The notes: generated from the sequence alone by a model not told the origin. Positions 36,636 to 46,132 are shown, numbered from the stretch's first letter. The stretch: DNA of 64,000 nt from JAFAZJ01 sp964437145 (GCA_964437145.1 CAYTFW010000006.1:11013-75012), one strand, 5' to 3'. Translations and numbers: made by a program.

Positions 36636-39600
36636 CTATGCCGCCGTCGTGCCGAGCTTCTTCACGTCCACCAGGAACGCCTTGTACTCCGGCGTCTCGA
36701 TGTTCGCGTCGCCCACATAGGGCGTCAGCTGGTTGCAGCCGAAGCCCTTCTTGGTCTCGCCCGTGAAGCCCCAGTGCAACGGGATGCCCACGGTGTGCAC
36801 CATCTTGCCGTCGATCTTCAGCGCCTTGATGCGCTTGGTGACCACGGCGACGGCCTTCACGCGGCCGCGGTTGGAGCGCACCTCGATCAGATCGCCGCTC
36901 GAGATGCCCTTCTCCTTGGCCAGCTCCTCGCCGAGCTCGATGAACTCCTGGGGCTGCGTGATCGCGTTGATGCGCACGTGCTTGGACCAGAAGTGGAAGT
37001 GCTCGGTGAGCCGGTAGGTCGTGGCGACATAGGGGAAGTCGGCGGCTTTGCCGAAGACCTCCATGTCGCCCTTGAAGACGCGCGCCACCGGGTTGGGTCC
37101 GACCTTCGGGTGCAGCGCGTTGGCCACCGGCGCCTCGAAGGGCTCGTAATGCTCCGGGAACGGCCCATCGCGCATCATGCCCCGGGTGAACAGCCGCGCC
37201 GTTCCCTCCTGGTTCATGATGAACGGGCCGACGCTGGCCTCGGGTTTCACCAACGGCCCGTAATCGGGCACGTCGTAGCCGGTCCAGCGCTCGCCGTTCC
37301 ACCACACCTGCTTCTGCTTGGGATTGAACGGCGCGCCCTTCGCGTCGGCCGAGGCGCGGTTGTAGAGAATGCGGCGATTGGCCGGCCACGACCACGCCCA
37401 GCGCGGCGTCAGTCCCAGTCCGCCCGGATCGCTGTTGTCGCGCCGCGCCATCTGGTTGCCGGCCTCGGTCCAGCAGCCGGAGTAAATCCAGTTGCCGCAC
37501 ATCGTCGTGCCGTCGTTGCGCAGCTCGCCGAAGCCGGAAAGCTGCTGGCCGCGGCGCAGCACCAGCCGTGCCGCGTCGCGCGGATCGGGCACGTCGGCCA
37601 GCGCGCGGCCATTGAGCTCGCGCGCGAGCTCCTCCGCACTGGGATGCTGCGGCTTCTCGTAGTCCCAGGTCAGCTTGAGGATCGGATCGGCGTAGGCACC
37701 GCCCTCCTTCTGGTACAGCTCGCGCACCTTCAGGAAGATCTTCGCCATGATCTCGATGTCGGTGATCGCCTCGGCGGGCGGCTCGGCGCCCTTCCAGTGC
37801 CACTGCAGCCAGCGCCCGGAGTTGGTGAGCGAGCCGTCCTCCTCGGCGAACACCGTCGTCGGCAGGCGGAAGACCTCGGTCTGGATCTTCGCCGGATCGA
37901 CGGCGTTGTGCTCGCCGTGGTTCTGCCAGAACTCGCTGGTCTCGGTGGCCAACGGGTCCATGACGACGAGGAACTTCAGCTTGGCCATCGCCGTGGCGAG
38001 CTTGCCGCGGTTGGGGAACGACATCAGCGGGTTGAAGCCCTGGCAGAAATACCCGTTGATCTTGCCCTGGTGCATCATCTCCCAGCCGCGCAGGACGTCA
38101 TAGGCGCCGACGTCGAGCTTGGGCAGGTAGTCGTAAGCCCAGTCGTTCTCCTTGGTCGCCGCCGAGCCCCACATCGCCTTCATGAAGGAGACGAAGAACT
38201 TGTCGTAGTTCTGCCAGAAGCTGGTCTGGCCGGGCCGCAACGGCTTGAAGCCGCGCGGCCGCATGTAGGCCGCGAAATCGGCCTGCGCGTCCGTCGGCAA
38301 CGTCAGGTAGCCGGGGATCAGGTTGCTCATCAGGCCGATATCGGTCAGGCCCTGGATGTTGGAATGCCCGCGCAGCGCGTTCATGCCGCCACCCGCCATG
38401 CCGATATTGCCCAGCAGCAGCTGGATCATCGCCATGGTGCGGATGTTCTGCGAGCCCTTGGAATGCTGGGTCCAGCCCAGCGCGTACATCGACGTCATCA
38501 CCTTGTCAGGCGCCGACGTCTCGGCGATCCACTTGCACGCCTCGAGGAACTTGTCCTTGGGCGCGCCGGTGATGCGCTCGACCATCTCAGGGGTGTAGCG
38601 CGCGAAATGCCCCTTCATGACCTGGAAGACGCACCGCGGATCCTGCAGGGTCGCGTCGGCCTTGACGAAGCCGTCGTCGCCGAACTCGTACTCCCAGCTG
38701 GCGCGATTGTAGTCGCGCTTGGCCTCGTCGTAGCCCGAGAACAGGCCGTCCTCGAACTTGTAGTCGGCGCGCAGGATATAGGGCGCGTTGGTGTAGTTGA
38801 GGACGTATTCCTTCTGCAGCTTGTCGTTATCGAGCAGGTACTTGATGACGCCGCCCAGGAAGGCGATGTCGGTACCCGGGCGGATCTGGATGAACAGATC
38901 CGACATCGCCGCCGAGCGCGTGAAGCGCGGATCGACGACGATCAGCTTGGCTTTCTTGTGGTGCTTGGCTTCCGTCACCCACTTGAAGCCGCAGGGATGC
39001 GCTTCGGCGGCGTTGCCGCCCATGATGACGACGAGATCCGTGTTCTTGATGTCAGCCCACAGGTTCGTCATCGCACCGCGTCCGAAAGTCGGGCCCAAAC
39101 TGGACACCGTCGGACCGTGTCAAACCCTCGCTTGATTATCGAAGACGACCATCCCCATGGATCGCACCGCCTTGTAGGTGATCCATGCCGTCTCGTTGGA
39201 GGTCGCCGAAGCCGCCAGGAAGCCCGTCGTCAGCCAGCGGTTCACCGTCTGGCCGTCGGCGTTCTTGGTGATGAAGTTCTTGTCGCGATCAGCCTTCACG
39301 TGACGCGCGATCTTGTCGATCGCCTCGTCCCAGGAGATGCGCTTCCACTCCTTGGCGCCGGGCGCGCGGTACTCGGGGTACTGCAGGCGCGTCTTGGCGT
39401 TGATGAAGTCGATCAGCCCGGCGCCCTTGGGGCAGAGCGTGCCGCGGTTGGTCGGATGGTCGGGATCACCCTCGATATGGATGATCTTGCCGTGGACGTT
39501 CTTCGAGCGATCGCCCACCGAGTACATGATCACGCCGCAGCCCACAGAGCAGTACGGGCAGGTGTTGCGTGTCTCTGTCGTGCGTTCGAGCTTGAAGGCG

Positions 39601-39716
39601 CGCACCGCGCCTTGCGCCTGCGCCGGCGAGAAGCCGAGAGCGGTGAGCGTCGAGGCGCCCACACTCGCGGCTGTCAGCTTCAGCGCACCGCGCCTGGTGA
39701 TGTTCATCGAGCCCAT
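36636..39716 (-). CDS. fdoG: Formate dehydrogenase alpha subunit, selenocysteine-containing
   Basis: Read through one in-frame TGA (39122-39120) this is a 1026-residue molybdopterin (bis-MGD) formate dehydrogenase, exported by Tat. The leader is NITRRGALKLTAASVGAS; the [4Fe-4S] motif C53PYC56SVGC60 follows. The TGA (Sec199) is in DNQARVUHGPTVSSLGPTFG, matching E. coli FdnG Sec196. A SECIS hairpin follows. The ATG at 39716 has AGGAGGT upstream. Together with fdoH and fdoI it oxidises formate at the periplasmic side and passes electrons to quinone. Length agrees with FdoG (1016 aa). Confidence 0.95.
39090..39109 (-). promoter_or_regulatory. SECIS hairpin of fdoG
   Basis: Counting from the U of UGA: bases 14-16 (CGG) pair with 31-33 (CCG), U17 is bulged, 18-21 (GUCC) pair with 27-30 (GGGC), and the loop is AGUUU with G23-U24. 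This reproduces the E. coli SECIS (bulged U17, loop G23-U24). A lower helix of 6 bp (8-13 with 38-43) extends it. Confidence 0.88.
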
Positions 39717-39816
39717 GGCACCTCCTCGACGATGGCGTCGTCCGAGAGCGGCCCCGCGGCGTGTCCGCGATGACTGGCTGCGTTTCGCTCCCCGACCCGT
39801 GCGTTCGATGCGCACT

Positions 39817-39833
39817 CTTTCGTCTGACGAAAG
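39817..39833. promoter_or_regulatory. Inverted repeat in the fdo operon promoter region
   Basis: CTTTCGTC-T-GACGAAAG is a perfect palindrome about 100 bases upstream of the fdoG start. It is the size of a dimeric regulator's operator; the regulator is not identified. Confidence 0.45.
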
Positions 39834-39948
39834 TATCGACCAGGTTCCCATGCGAATCAACGCACGCCGTAACACGGACTTCACATTTGCGGCCGCCTGT
39901 GAACAAGCTCAAGCACAGGCACTGCGACGCACTCGCAACAAATACGTG

Positions 39949-39976
39949 GGACGATGGCGCGCAAGCACCATCGTCC
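39949..39976 (-). terminator. Hairpin after the flavodoxin-like gene
   Basis: 9-bp perfect arms GGACGATGG and CCATCGTCC with a 10-base loop, 28 bases after the minus-strand stop at 40004. No T-tract follows, so termination is uncertain. Confidence 0.4.
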
Positions 39977-40003
39977 TTGTTGACCTTGGCTTGCAGCTGA
40001 AGC

Positions 40004-40597
40004 TCAGGCGACCCGCGCCAGCTCCACGGAGCCGACCTTATGGCGGCGGGCGATCTCGGCGACGCGCCTGCCCAGCGCCTCCATGGTGGCGAAGTCGCTG
40101 GGCGCGATGCCCTCGACGCCCTGGTCGGCGTTGGCCTGGGCCATCGCGCCGAGGAACGAACCGACCCGGTTGAGGTCGGCATTGCTGCCCTTGGAATGGT
40201 TGTTGCCGGGCTTCAGGCCCAGGCCCACCCAGACCATGCCGTGCTGCATGGCGAGCGTCATGATCTGGCTCAGCGTATTGAGCTTGTCGCCGCTCCACGA
40301 CGCCGAGCCGGTGAAGCCGGCGGCGATCTTGTCTTTCCAGGCGTCGGTGTACCAGCGCTTGGAACTCCAGTCCTTGAAGCGGGCGAATTCGGCCGAGACG
40401 CTACCCATATAGGTGGGCGAGCCGAAGATGATGGCGTCGGCGCGATCCAGCTCCTCGCCGCGGGCCTCCGCCTCGGCGACCGGGATCAGCGCGACATGGA
40501 CGGCGTTGCCGACCGAACGGGCGCCGGCGGCGACGGAAGCGGCCAGCGCCTGGGTGTGGCCGAAGCCGGAGTGATAAACGATAGCGACATTGACCAT
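40004..40597 (-). CDS. Flavodoxin/WrbA-like NAD(P)H:quinone oxidoreductase
   Basis: A 197-residue flavodoxin-fold protein. The FMN phosphate-binding loop is HSGFGHTQALA (about residues 9-19); FGSPTYMGSVSAEF is the second FMN loop. The region GMVWVGLGLKPG matches WrbA-type proteins. It probably reduces quinones by two electrons. It is divergent from an HxlR regulator, a common pairing in which the regulator represses the reductase gene. Confidence 0.8.
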   Translation of the reverse strand: MVNVAIVYHSGFGHTQALAASVAAGARSVGNAVHVALIPVAEAEARGEELDRADAIIFGSPTYMGSVSAEFARFKDWSSKRWYTDAWKDKIAAGFTGSASWSGDKLNTLSQIMTLAMQHGMVWVGLGLKPGNNHSKGSNADLNRVGSFLGAMAQANADQGVEGIAPSDFATMEALGRRVAEIARRHKVGSVELARVA

Positions 40598-40624
40598 GAC
40601 AGCCTCTCCTTCAGGGCACAGATC

Positions 40625-40649
40625 GGTAACCAGTTTCTAGTTGATTACC
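40625..40649. promoter_or_regulatory. Probable HxlR operator
   Basis: An inverted repeat with arms GGTAACCAG and TTGATTACC (7 of 9 positions symmetric) and a 7-base spacer lies 28 bases upstream of the flavodoxin-like gene. A further GTAACC half-site lies near 40706. HxlR-type regulators bind such short palindromes. Confidence 0.5.
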
Positions 40650-40760
40650 TTTCGTTACTTGAGCGAGATGGCCGCAAGAGAAACCTTTTTAAAGTAGGTA
40701 CCTTGACGTAACCAAAGAGAATTCCTAAATCGTCGCCATGACGCAATCGGGCCGAGGCTT

Positions 40761-41147
40761 ATGACCATGTTGAAGGGCAAGAACGGTGGCGGCGGGGACG
40801 ACCCCGCTTCCTGTCCCATGGACTTCATCCTGCGGCTGCTGATGGGGCCGTGGACCACCTACATCCTCTACACATTGGGCGAGCATGGCCCGCAGCGCTT
40901 CGGCGAGCTGAAGCGGCGCGTCACCGGCGTGTCGGCGAAGATGCTGACCGAGCGGTTGCGCTCGCTCGAACAGGCCGGGCTGGTCACGCGCCACTACGAG
41001 GCGACCATCCCGCCCAAGGTGACCTACGCGCTGGCCGCGCGCGGCCACGAGCTGCGCGGCGTGCTCGACCAGCTCGCCGGGCTGGGCCGCAAGTGGCTGG
41101 TCGAGGACGCGACGGCTCCGACCGCCGCGCGGCAGGCGGCGGAGTAG
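40761..41147 (+). CDS. HxlR-family transcriptional regulator
   Basis: A 128-residue winged-helix regulator. The hallmark is the N-terminal cysteine SCPMDFILRLLMGPWTTYIL and the HTH RFGELKRRVTGVSAKMLTERLRSLE, which belongs to the family that senses quinones or aldehydes. The C-terminal dimerisation part follows. A second ATG two codons later is possible. Divergent from the flavodoxin-like reductase gene, its likely target. Confidence 0.85.
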   Translation: MTMLKGKNGGGGDDPASCPMDFILRLLMGPWTTYILYTLGEHGPQRFGELKRRVTGVSAKMLTERLRSLEQAGLVTRHYEATIPPKVTYALAARGHELRGVLDQLAGLGRKWLVEDATAPTAARQAAE

Positions 41148-41151
41148 CGCC

Positions 41152-42171
41152 CTACTCGACGTAATCCGTCGCGAGGTGGAACAGGCAATCGCCGCGCTCG
41201 GTGCGACCGGGCTGGCGCTTGCAGATCACCGTGCCGGCGCGCGCGAAACGCGCCACGACGGGCTCGCGCCACGGCGTGTCGTGCTGGTGCACGCGCGCCG
41301 CCGGCTGGCCGGCGACGACATCGTCACCCAGCTCGACCAGCGGCTCGAACACGCCGCCATCGGGCGCGTAGACGTAGTAGTCGGGCCCTTCGACGCGCAT
41401 CAGCCGCGTCGGCGTCTTCGGCGGCGGTGGAATCTCGAGGCCGTGCAGCACGCCGATATGCGCCAGCACGCGCAGCAGGCCTTCTTCGGCGATCTTCAGC
41501 GCCGCCGGTGTCACCGCGCCGGCGCCGGCGAGCTCGGTGCCCATGTGCTCGACACCCTGGCGCATCGCCGCCGAGGTCGCCGTGCGCTCGTCGCCCTGTG
41601 GCGAGGTGCTGACATAGCCGATCGGCGCACCGAAAGCGCGCATGCGCGCGATCTGCGCCTGGCGCCGCGCCGGATCGGGATCGAGACGACAGAGCGAGCT
41701 CGGGATGTAGATCAGCGAGCTGCCGCCGGAATGCAGGTCGAAGTGGAACTGGCACTTCGGCATCAGCGAATGCTCGATAAAGTACGCGATCTGCTGGGTG
41801 ACCGTGCCGTCGGGATTGCCGGGGAATGAGCGGTTGAGATTGCCGTCGTCGATCGGCGAGGTGCGCATGCCGGCCATCGCCGCCGGAAAGTTCGACGATG
41901 GCAGGATGGTGAGCTTGCCGCGCACGTTCTTCGGCTCCAGCGTGCGGATCAGCTTGCCCAACGCGAGCTGGCCCTCCCACTCGTCGCCATGGTTGCCGGC
42001 CATCAGCAGCACGCGCGGGCCCTCGCCGTTGCTGATGCAGGCGATCGGCAGCGGCAGCCAGCCATAGGCGGAGCGGTGCACCGAATGCGGGATGCGCACG
42101 AAACCGGTGCGCTTGCCGTCGGCTTCGAGATCGATATCGGCACTCAGCCGGCTGGGCTTGCGGTCGCTCAT
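41152..42171 (-). CDS. Succinylglutamate desuccinylase/aspartoacylase-family protein
   Basis: A 339-residue zinc carboxypeptidase-fold deacylase (M14-related). Zinc ligands are H61 and E64 in AGNHGDEWEG and H147 in FDLHSGG. The C-terminal beta-rich domain resembles that of ectoine/aspartoacylase-like members. It may cleave N-acyl amino acids. It is convergent with hxlR (4 bases between stops) and separate from the next gene by a repeat. Confidence 0.8.
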   Translation of the reverse strand: MSDRKPSRLSADIDLEADGKRTGFVRIPHSVHRSAYGWLPLPIACISNGEGPRVLLMAGNHGDEWEGQLALGKLIRTLEPKNVRGKLTILPSSNFPAAMAGMRTSPIDDGNLNRSFPGNPDGTVTQQIAYFIEHSLMPKCQFHFDLHSGGSSLIYIPSSLCRLDPDPARRQAQIARMRAFGAPIGYVSTSPQGDERTATSAAMRQGVEHMGTELAGAGAVTPAALKIAEEGLLRVLAHIGVLHGLEIPPPPKTPTRLMRVEGPDYYVYAPDGGVFEPLVELGDDVVAGQPAARVHQHDTPWREPVVARFARAGTVICKRQPGRTERGDCLFHLATDYVE

Positions 42172-42190
42172 GGTGCTCCTGCGAATGGTT

Positions 42191-42257
42191 CTGTCATCCC
42201 GAGCGTAGCGAGGGATCCAGGCTGATCCTAGATCCCTCGCTACGCTCGGGATGACAG
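42191..42257. repeat. REP-like palindromic repeat, copy 3
   Basis: A 67-base palindrome with perfect 25-base-plus arms (CTGTCATCCCGAGCGTAGCG at the left), just upstream of the M14 gene start and downstream of the PEP-mutase-family gene. Confidence 0.9.
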
Positions 42258-42261
42258 AGCG

Positions 42262-43134
42262 CTACCGCAGGAATCGTTTCTCGCGCGCTTTCATGCCCGG
42301 CACGTCCTGCAGCTCGAAGATCTCTTCGACCGAGACGATCTCCTTGTCGACCGACTTGATGCCGCCCTCCTCGCGGATGCGCGCGAAGACGCGCTTCATC
42401 TCGGTGACCGCGGCGCGGATCGCGTGGTTGCCGTAGATCACCAGGCCGATCTTGCCGGTGGCGCGCATCTTGGATTCGGTGAGGTCGGGATAGGCCGTCG
42501 GCACCAGCGCGATCGGCGTCTTCAGATCCCAATGCGCGCAGAAGGCCAGCACCTCGTGCGGCGTCTTCTGCTTGGAGTGCACCAGGATCAGATCAGCGCC
42601 GGCCTCGGCATAGGCGCGGCCGCGTCTGTGCGCCTCCTCCAGCCCGGCACCGGCGATCAGCGCCTCGGTGCGCGCGATCACCAGCGGCCCGTCCTCGGAG
42701 CGCGCGGCACAGGCGGCTTCGATCTTGCCCTGGAACTCCTCCACACGGACCAACTCCTGCCGGCCGCCCGCGAGCAGGCTGGTGTCCTTGGGAAACGTCT
42801 TGTCCTCGATCACGATGGCGCCGACGCCGGCGCGATCGTAGGCCGCGACGACATGGCCGACATTGATGGCGTTGCCATAGCCGGTATCGATATCGGCGAT
42901 GACGGGAATAGCGACCTGCTCACAGATCGCGCGAGTCATGTCCAAGTGCTGCGTCATCGACAGCAAGCTGGCGTCGGGCACGCCATAGGCGGCCGACAGC
43001 TCGAAGCCGCTGGCCCAGATCGCGTGGAAACCCGCGCGCTCGGCCAACCGCGCCGATAGCGGATTGTGTGCCGCCATCGCGTGCGCGAGTCCCTCGCGCG
43101 CGATGGTGTCTTTCAAGATCTGTGATGCGGTCAT
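42262..43134 (-). CDS. Isocitrate lyase/PEP mutase-family enzyme
   Basis: A 290-residue TIM-barrel enzyme of the phosphoenolpyruvate mutase branch. Metal-binding DIDTGYGN has D81 and D83; the gating loop EDKTFPKDTSLL (E110-K116) contains the EDK-x-x-x-K pattern of PEP mutase and phosphonopyruvate hydrolase. In true mutases the loop ends NS; here it is TS. It may form or cleave phosphonopyruvate or a related 2-oxo acid. No phosphonate operon genes adjoin, so the reaction is uncertain. Confidence 0.72.
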   Translation of the reverse strand: MTASQILKDTIAREGLAHAMAAHNPLSARLAERAGFHAIWASGFELSAAYGVPDASLLSMTQHLDMTRAICEQVAIPVIADIDTGYGNAINVGHVVAAYDRAGVGAIVIEDKTFPKDTSLLAGGRQELVRVEEFQGKIEAACAARSEDGPLVIARTEALIAGAGLEEAHRRGRAYAEAGADLILVHSKQKTPHEVLAFCAHWDLKTPIALVPTAYPDLTESKMRATGKIGLVIYGNHAIRAAVTEMKRVFARIREEGGIKSVDKEIVSVEEIFELQDVPGMKAREKRFLR

Positions 43135-43141
43135 GCGATCA

Positions 43142-43225
43142 CCGTCATGCCGAGCGTCGGTGACGACTCTCCCGCTAGCGAGGGCTCCGCTTCAAGCAGA
43201 TTCCTCGCTTCGCTCGGAATGACGG
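43142..43225. repeat. REP-like palindromic repeat, copy 4 (diverged)
   Basis: CCGTCATGCCGAGCG at the left and GGAATGACGG at the right match the repeat arms; about 17 extra bases interrupt the left arm. The outer base change (C to G) is compensated on the other side, keeping the pairing. Confidence 0.75.
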
Positions 43226-43232
43226 AAAACGT

Positions 43233-44360
43233 TCAGCCCACCAGGCGCTGGCCGCCCCGGCGCTTGCGGTTGATCTCGCGCAGGAACTCGATGCCCTCGG
43301 CGGCGACGGCGTCGCCGACCATCGAGTCGCCTTCGCCGTGCAGCTCGTCGATGTCGAGCCACGGGCTGTACACGTGGCGCGTACGGTCGGTGATGATGCC
43401 GGCCTTCAACAACGTCTTCACCAGCACGCGGAAGATGTTGGTGCTCTCCTTCATGGAGTTCTTGCGGCTGTTGCTGCCGAAGCGCTCGCGGATCGCCTCG
43501 CGCACCCATTTCGGATCCAGCCCGAATTCCTCGTAGATGTAAGGGCGCTGGCTGATGCTGGTGAGATTGAAGAGCAGCGACTCGAAGACGTGCGCGGCCC
43601 AGTCCTCGACCTTGTCGTGCTCCTCCTGGGTGAGGTTGGGCAAGGTGCGGTCGGCCCAGATCTTGCCGAACTTGTGGTGGAAGGCCTCGTCGGTCATCAC
43701 CAGCTGCACCAACCGCTTCAGCAGCGGATCGCGCGTATAGGCGTAGGTGTCGGCGAAGGCGCCCATAGCGAGGCCCTCGAGCATGATCTGCATGCCGACG
43801 AGCTTCTTGTAGACGATCGGGCTGAGCACGATCTCGTTGAGGAACTTGCCGAGCTCCGGGCTGCAGGGATAGGGCGAGCCCCAGCGCGCCTTGATGTAGC
43901 GGCCGAAGCCGGCGACGTGGCGAGCTTCCTCGCGCGCCTGGTTGGCGGCGTACTCCTGCGCGCCGGGATCAAGGAGGATGTCGCACAAAGATGCCGACAG
44001 CGACAGCGCGCCCTGCTCGCCATGCAGGATGCCGGACATGCGGAACCGCGTGATGTTGTTGGCCAGGCGGATCTTCTGGCCCTCGTCGAGCCGATCGCCC
44101 ACCGCGCTCTGCAGCTCCGGCACGCGCTCGGGCGGCATGATGTATTCCTTCGCCACGTCGAAGGGCGTGGTGTAGTCGAGATAGATCGGGTTGAACGGAT
44201 CCCAGAAATGGTCGTGCGTCGCGCCGATGATGCCGTCGAAGGCATCCGAGCGCGTCTCGTAGCGATCGACCTCGATCATCGCCGGGAAATCGTCAGGCGC
44301 GACCACGCGATAGGCTGGATCGCGGGTGATGTGCTGGTCGTCTCGGAACGAGTCGCTCAT
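43233..44360 (-). CDS. Ferritin-like di-iron protein, paralogue 2
   Basis: A 375-residue paralogue of the protein at 16230-17357. The same ligand set is present: E115 (HGEQGA), E145 and H148 (EEARH), then E in MLEGLAMGAF and ExxH in TDEAFHHKFG. A central 'YAANQAREEARHVAGF' block is identical between the copies. The ATG at 44360 follows GGAGGAACCT; a GTG four codons earlier overlaps that ribosome-binding site. A 16-base palindrome lies about 60 bases upstream. Reaction unknown, probably an oxygen-dependent di-iron enzyme. Confidence 0.75.
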   Translation of the reverse strand: MSDSFRDDQHITRDPAYRVVAPDDFPAMIEVDRYETRSDAFDGIIGATHDHFWDPFNPIYLDYTTPFDVAKEYIMPPERVPELQSAVGDRLDEGQKIRLANNITRFRMSGILHGEQGALSLSASLCDILLDPGAQEYAANQAREEARHVAGFGRYIKARWGSPYPCSPELGKFLNEIVLSPIVYKKLVGMQIMLEGLAMGAFADTYAYTRDPLLKRLVQLVMTDEAFHHKFGKIWADRTLPNLTQEEHDKVEDWAAHVFESLLFNLTSISQRPYIYEEFGLDPKWVREAIRERFGSNSRKNSMKESTNIFRVLVKTLLKAGIITDRTRHVYSPWLDIDELHGEGDSMVGDAVAAEGIEFLREINRKRRGGQRLVG

Positions 44361-44420
44361 AGGTTCCTCCACGCGTACGGGCCGCTCTCCCGGCGGCTGG
44401 TTCGAAAAGCCTAGACTCGT

Positions 44421-44436
44421 TTTACGTTAACGTAAA
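44421..44436. promoter_or_regulatory. Perfect 16-bp palindrome, likely operator (LiuR-like)
   Basis: TTTACGTTAACGTAAA lies 61 bases upstream of the ferritin-like start. Its form matches, from memory, operators bound by LiuR-type MerR regulators of branched-chain amino-acid and acyl-CoA degradation. No such regulator is encoded in the window. The AT-rich site stands out in this high-GC sequence. Confidence 0.6.
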
Positions 44437-44472
44437 CGTCAATATGGCGCTCAGTATTCGCCATCCGTGTAC

Positions 44473-44541
44473 CTGTCATCCCGAGCGCAGCGAGGGATCT
44501 AGGGATGATGCCTAGATCCCTCGCTGCGCTCGGGATGACAG
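44473..44541. repeat. REP-like palindromic repeat, copy 5
   Basis: A 69-base palindrome with CTGTCATCCCGAGCGCAGCG at the left and complement at the right, in the gap between the binding-protein gene end and the operator region. Confidence 0.9.
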
Positions 44542-44551
44542 CGGCGATGTC

Positions 44552-46132
44552 CTACTTCTTCGACACGCCCCAGAACACCGGAACCGGCGGCGGCTCGCCG
44601 TCGATGGTGACGTTCTTACGCATGGCGGTGACGGCGAACCACTCGCCAAGCTGCACGTGGGTGACGATCTCGCGGTTGTAGAGCTGGACCTCCTCGGCGA
44701 TCGCCTTCTTCTTCGCCGCGTCGGACTCGCGGGCATAGGCGTCGCGCAGCTTCTCCATCTTCTCGTCGCACGGCCAGCCAGGCCGCGCCTTGTCGCAGGT
44801 CGCGACGAGATAGGGCGCCATGACCGGGTCGAGGATGTCGATATGGCTCCACGCCGTCGAGAAGGCGCTCCAGCCGCCTTCCGACGGTGGGCCCTTCTTG
44901 GTGGTCAGGCGATTGACCACGCTGGTCCAGTCGCTCGGCAGCAGCTCGACCTTGAAGCCGGCTTTCTCGAGCAGCGCCTTGGCGATCGGTCCCATGTTGG
45001 CGATCACGGTCAGGTCGGTGGGATGCGGGATGGCGATCACGGTGCCGTCGTAGCCGGCATCCTTGAGCATCTCGCGCGCCTTGGCCGCGTTGCCCTCGAT
45101 CAGCCCGGCCATGCCAGCATCGGTCGCCAGCGGCGAGCCGCACGGGAACAACGCCTTGCAGGTGCGATAGAAGCGGGCGTCGCCGATGATGCCCTTGAGG
45201 AAGTCCTCCTGGTTCAGCGCCATCATGGCGGCCTGGCGGATCTTCGGGTTGTTGAACGGCGGGTTGAGCCAGTTCATGCGGAAGACGTACTGGAAGCCGA
45301 CCGAGCCCTTGATCAGCGTGACGCCCTTGTCCTTCTCGAGCAGCGACATCAGGTCGTTGGGCACGGTCTCGAGCATGTCGATCTCGCCGTTGATCAGCGC
45401 GTTGACCTGGGTCTGCGCGTCGGGGATCCACACCCACTCGACGCGGTCGAGCTTGACCACCTTGCCGCCGGCCATGCCCGAGGCCGCTTCGGTACGCGGC
45501 TTGTATTTCGGGTTCTTGACGTAGACGACCTTCTCGCCCGGTTTCCACTCGTCCTTCTTGAAGATGAACGGGCCCGAGCCGATGACCTCGTCGATCGCCT
45601 TGAACGGATCGGTGTCGGCCAGCCGCTTGGGCATCATGAACGGCACGACGACGCTGGGCTTGCCCAGCGACTCCAGCATCAGCCCGAACTTGTCCTTGAG
45701 CACGATCTGGAAGGTCTTGGCGTCGACGATCTTGTACTCCGCCAAGGACTGCGCCAGCTTCTGGCCCATCGAATCGCGCACCGCCCAGCGCTTGATCGAG
45801 GCGACGCAATCCTCCGCCGTCACCGGCTTGCCGTCGTGCCACTCCAGCCCGTCGCGCAGCGTGAAGGTCCAGGTCAGGCCGTCGGCGCTGGTCTCGTACT
45901 TCTCGACCATCTGCGGCTTGATCTGGAACTTCTCGTCCATCGCGAACAGCGTGTCCCAGACCATGTAGCCGTGGTTGCGCACGATGTAGGCGCCGCTCCA
46001 GATCGGATCGAAGGTCTTCAGATCGGAGTGCATGACCACCTTGAGCGTGGTCTGCGCCACCGCTGGCGGTGCCAGCGCGACGCCCAGGCTCAGCGCCGCC
46101 GCGATCATGGCGGACCGGACAAAGTTCTTCAT
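44552..46132 (-). CDS. ABC transporter solute-binding protein (SBP family 5), paralogue 2
   Basis: A 526-residue periplasmic binding protein with signal peptide (VRSAMIAAALSLGVALAPPAVAQ) and mature start TTLKVVMHSDLKTFDPIWSG. GGGGAGGG lies before the ATG at 46132; the frame stays open further upstream but that stretch is basic and has no start with a ribosome-binding site. It is highly similar to the next gene (for example FIFKKDEWKPGEKVVYVKNPKYKPR). No permease gene adjoins. Confidence 0.86.
   Translation of the reverse strand: MKNFVRSAMIAAALSLGVALAPPAVAQTTLKVVMHSDLKTFDPIWSGAYIVRNHGYMVWDTLFAMDEKFQIKPQMVEKYETSADGLTWTFTLRDGLEWHDGKPVTAEDCVASIKRWAVRDSMGQKLAQSLAEYKIVDAKTFQIVLKDKFGLMLESLGKPSVVVPFMMPKRLADTDPFKAIDEVIGSGPFIFKKDEWKPGEKVVYVKNPKYKPRTEAASGMAGGKVVKLDRVEWVWIPDAQTQVNALINGEIDMLETVPNDLMSLLEKDKGVTLIKGSVGFQYVFRMNWLNPPFNNPKIRQAAMMALNQEDFLKGIIGDARFYRTCKALFPCGSPLATDAGMAGLIEGNAAKAREMLKDAGYDGTVIAIPHPTDLTVIANMGPIAKALLEKAGFKVELLPSDWTSVVNRLTTKKGPPSEGGWSAFSTAWSHIDILDPVMAPYLVATCDKARPGWPCDEKMEKLRDAYARESDAAKKKAIAEEVQLYNREIVTHVQLGEWFAVTAMRKNVTIDGEPPPVPVFWGVSKK

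Noticed and set aside
36636..39716. Frameshift or sequencing error in fdoG
   Set aside because: Both parts are in the same frame and meet exactly at the known selenocysteine position with a canonical SECIS.
36774..39773. A 999-residue plus-strand open frame opposite fdoG
   Set aside because: It is an Arg/His/Leu-rich shadow of the real gene with no family resemblance, common in high-GC DNA.
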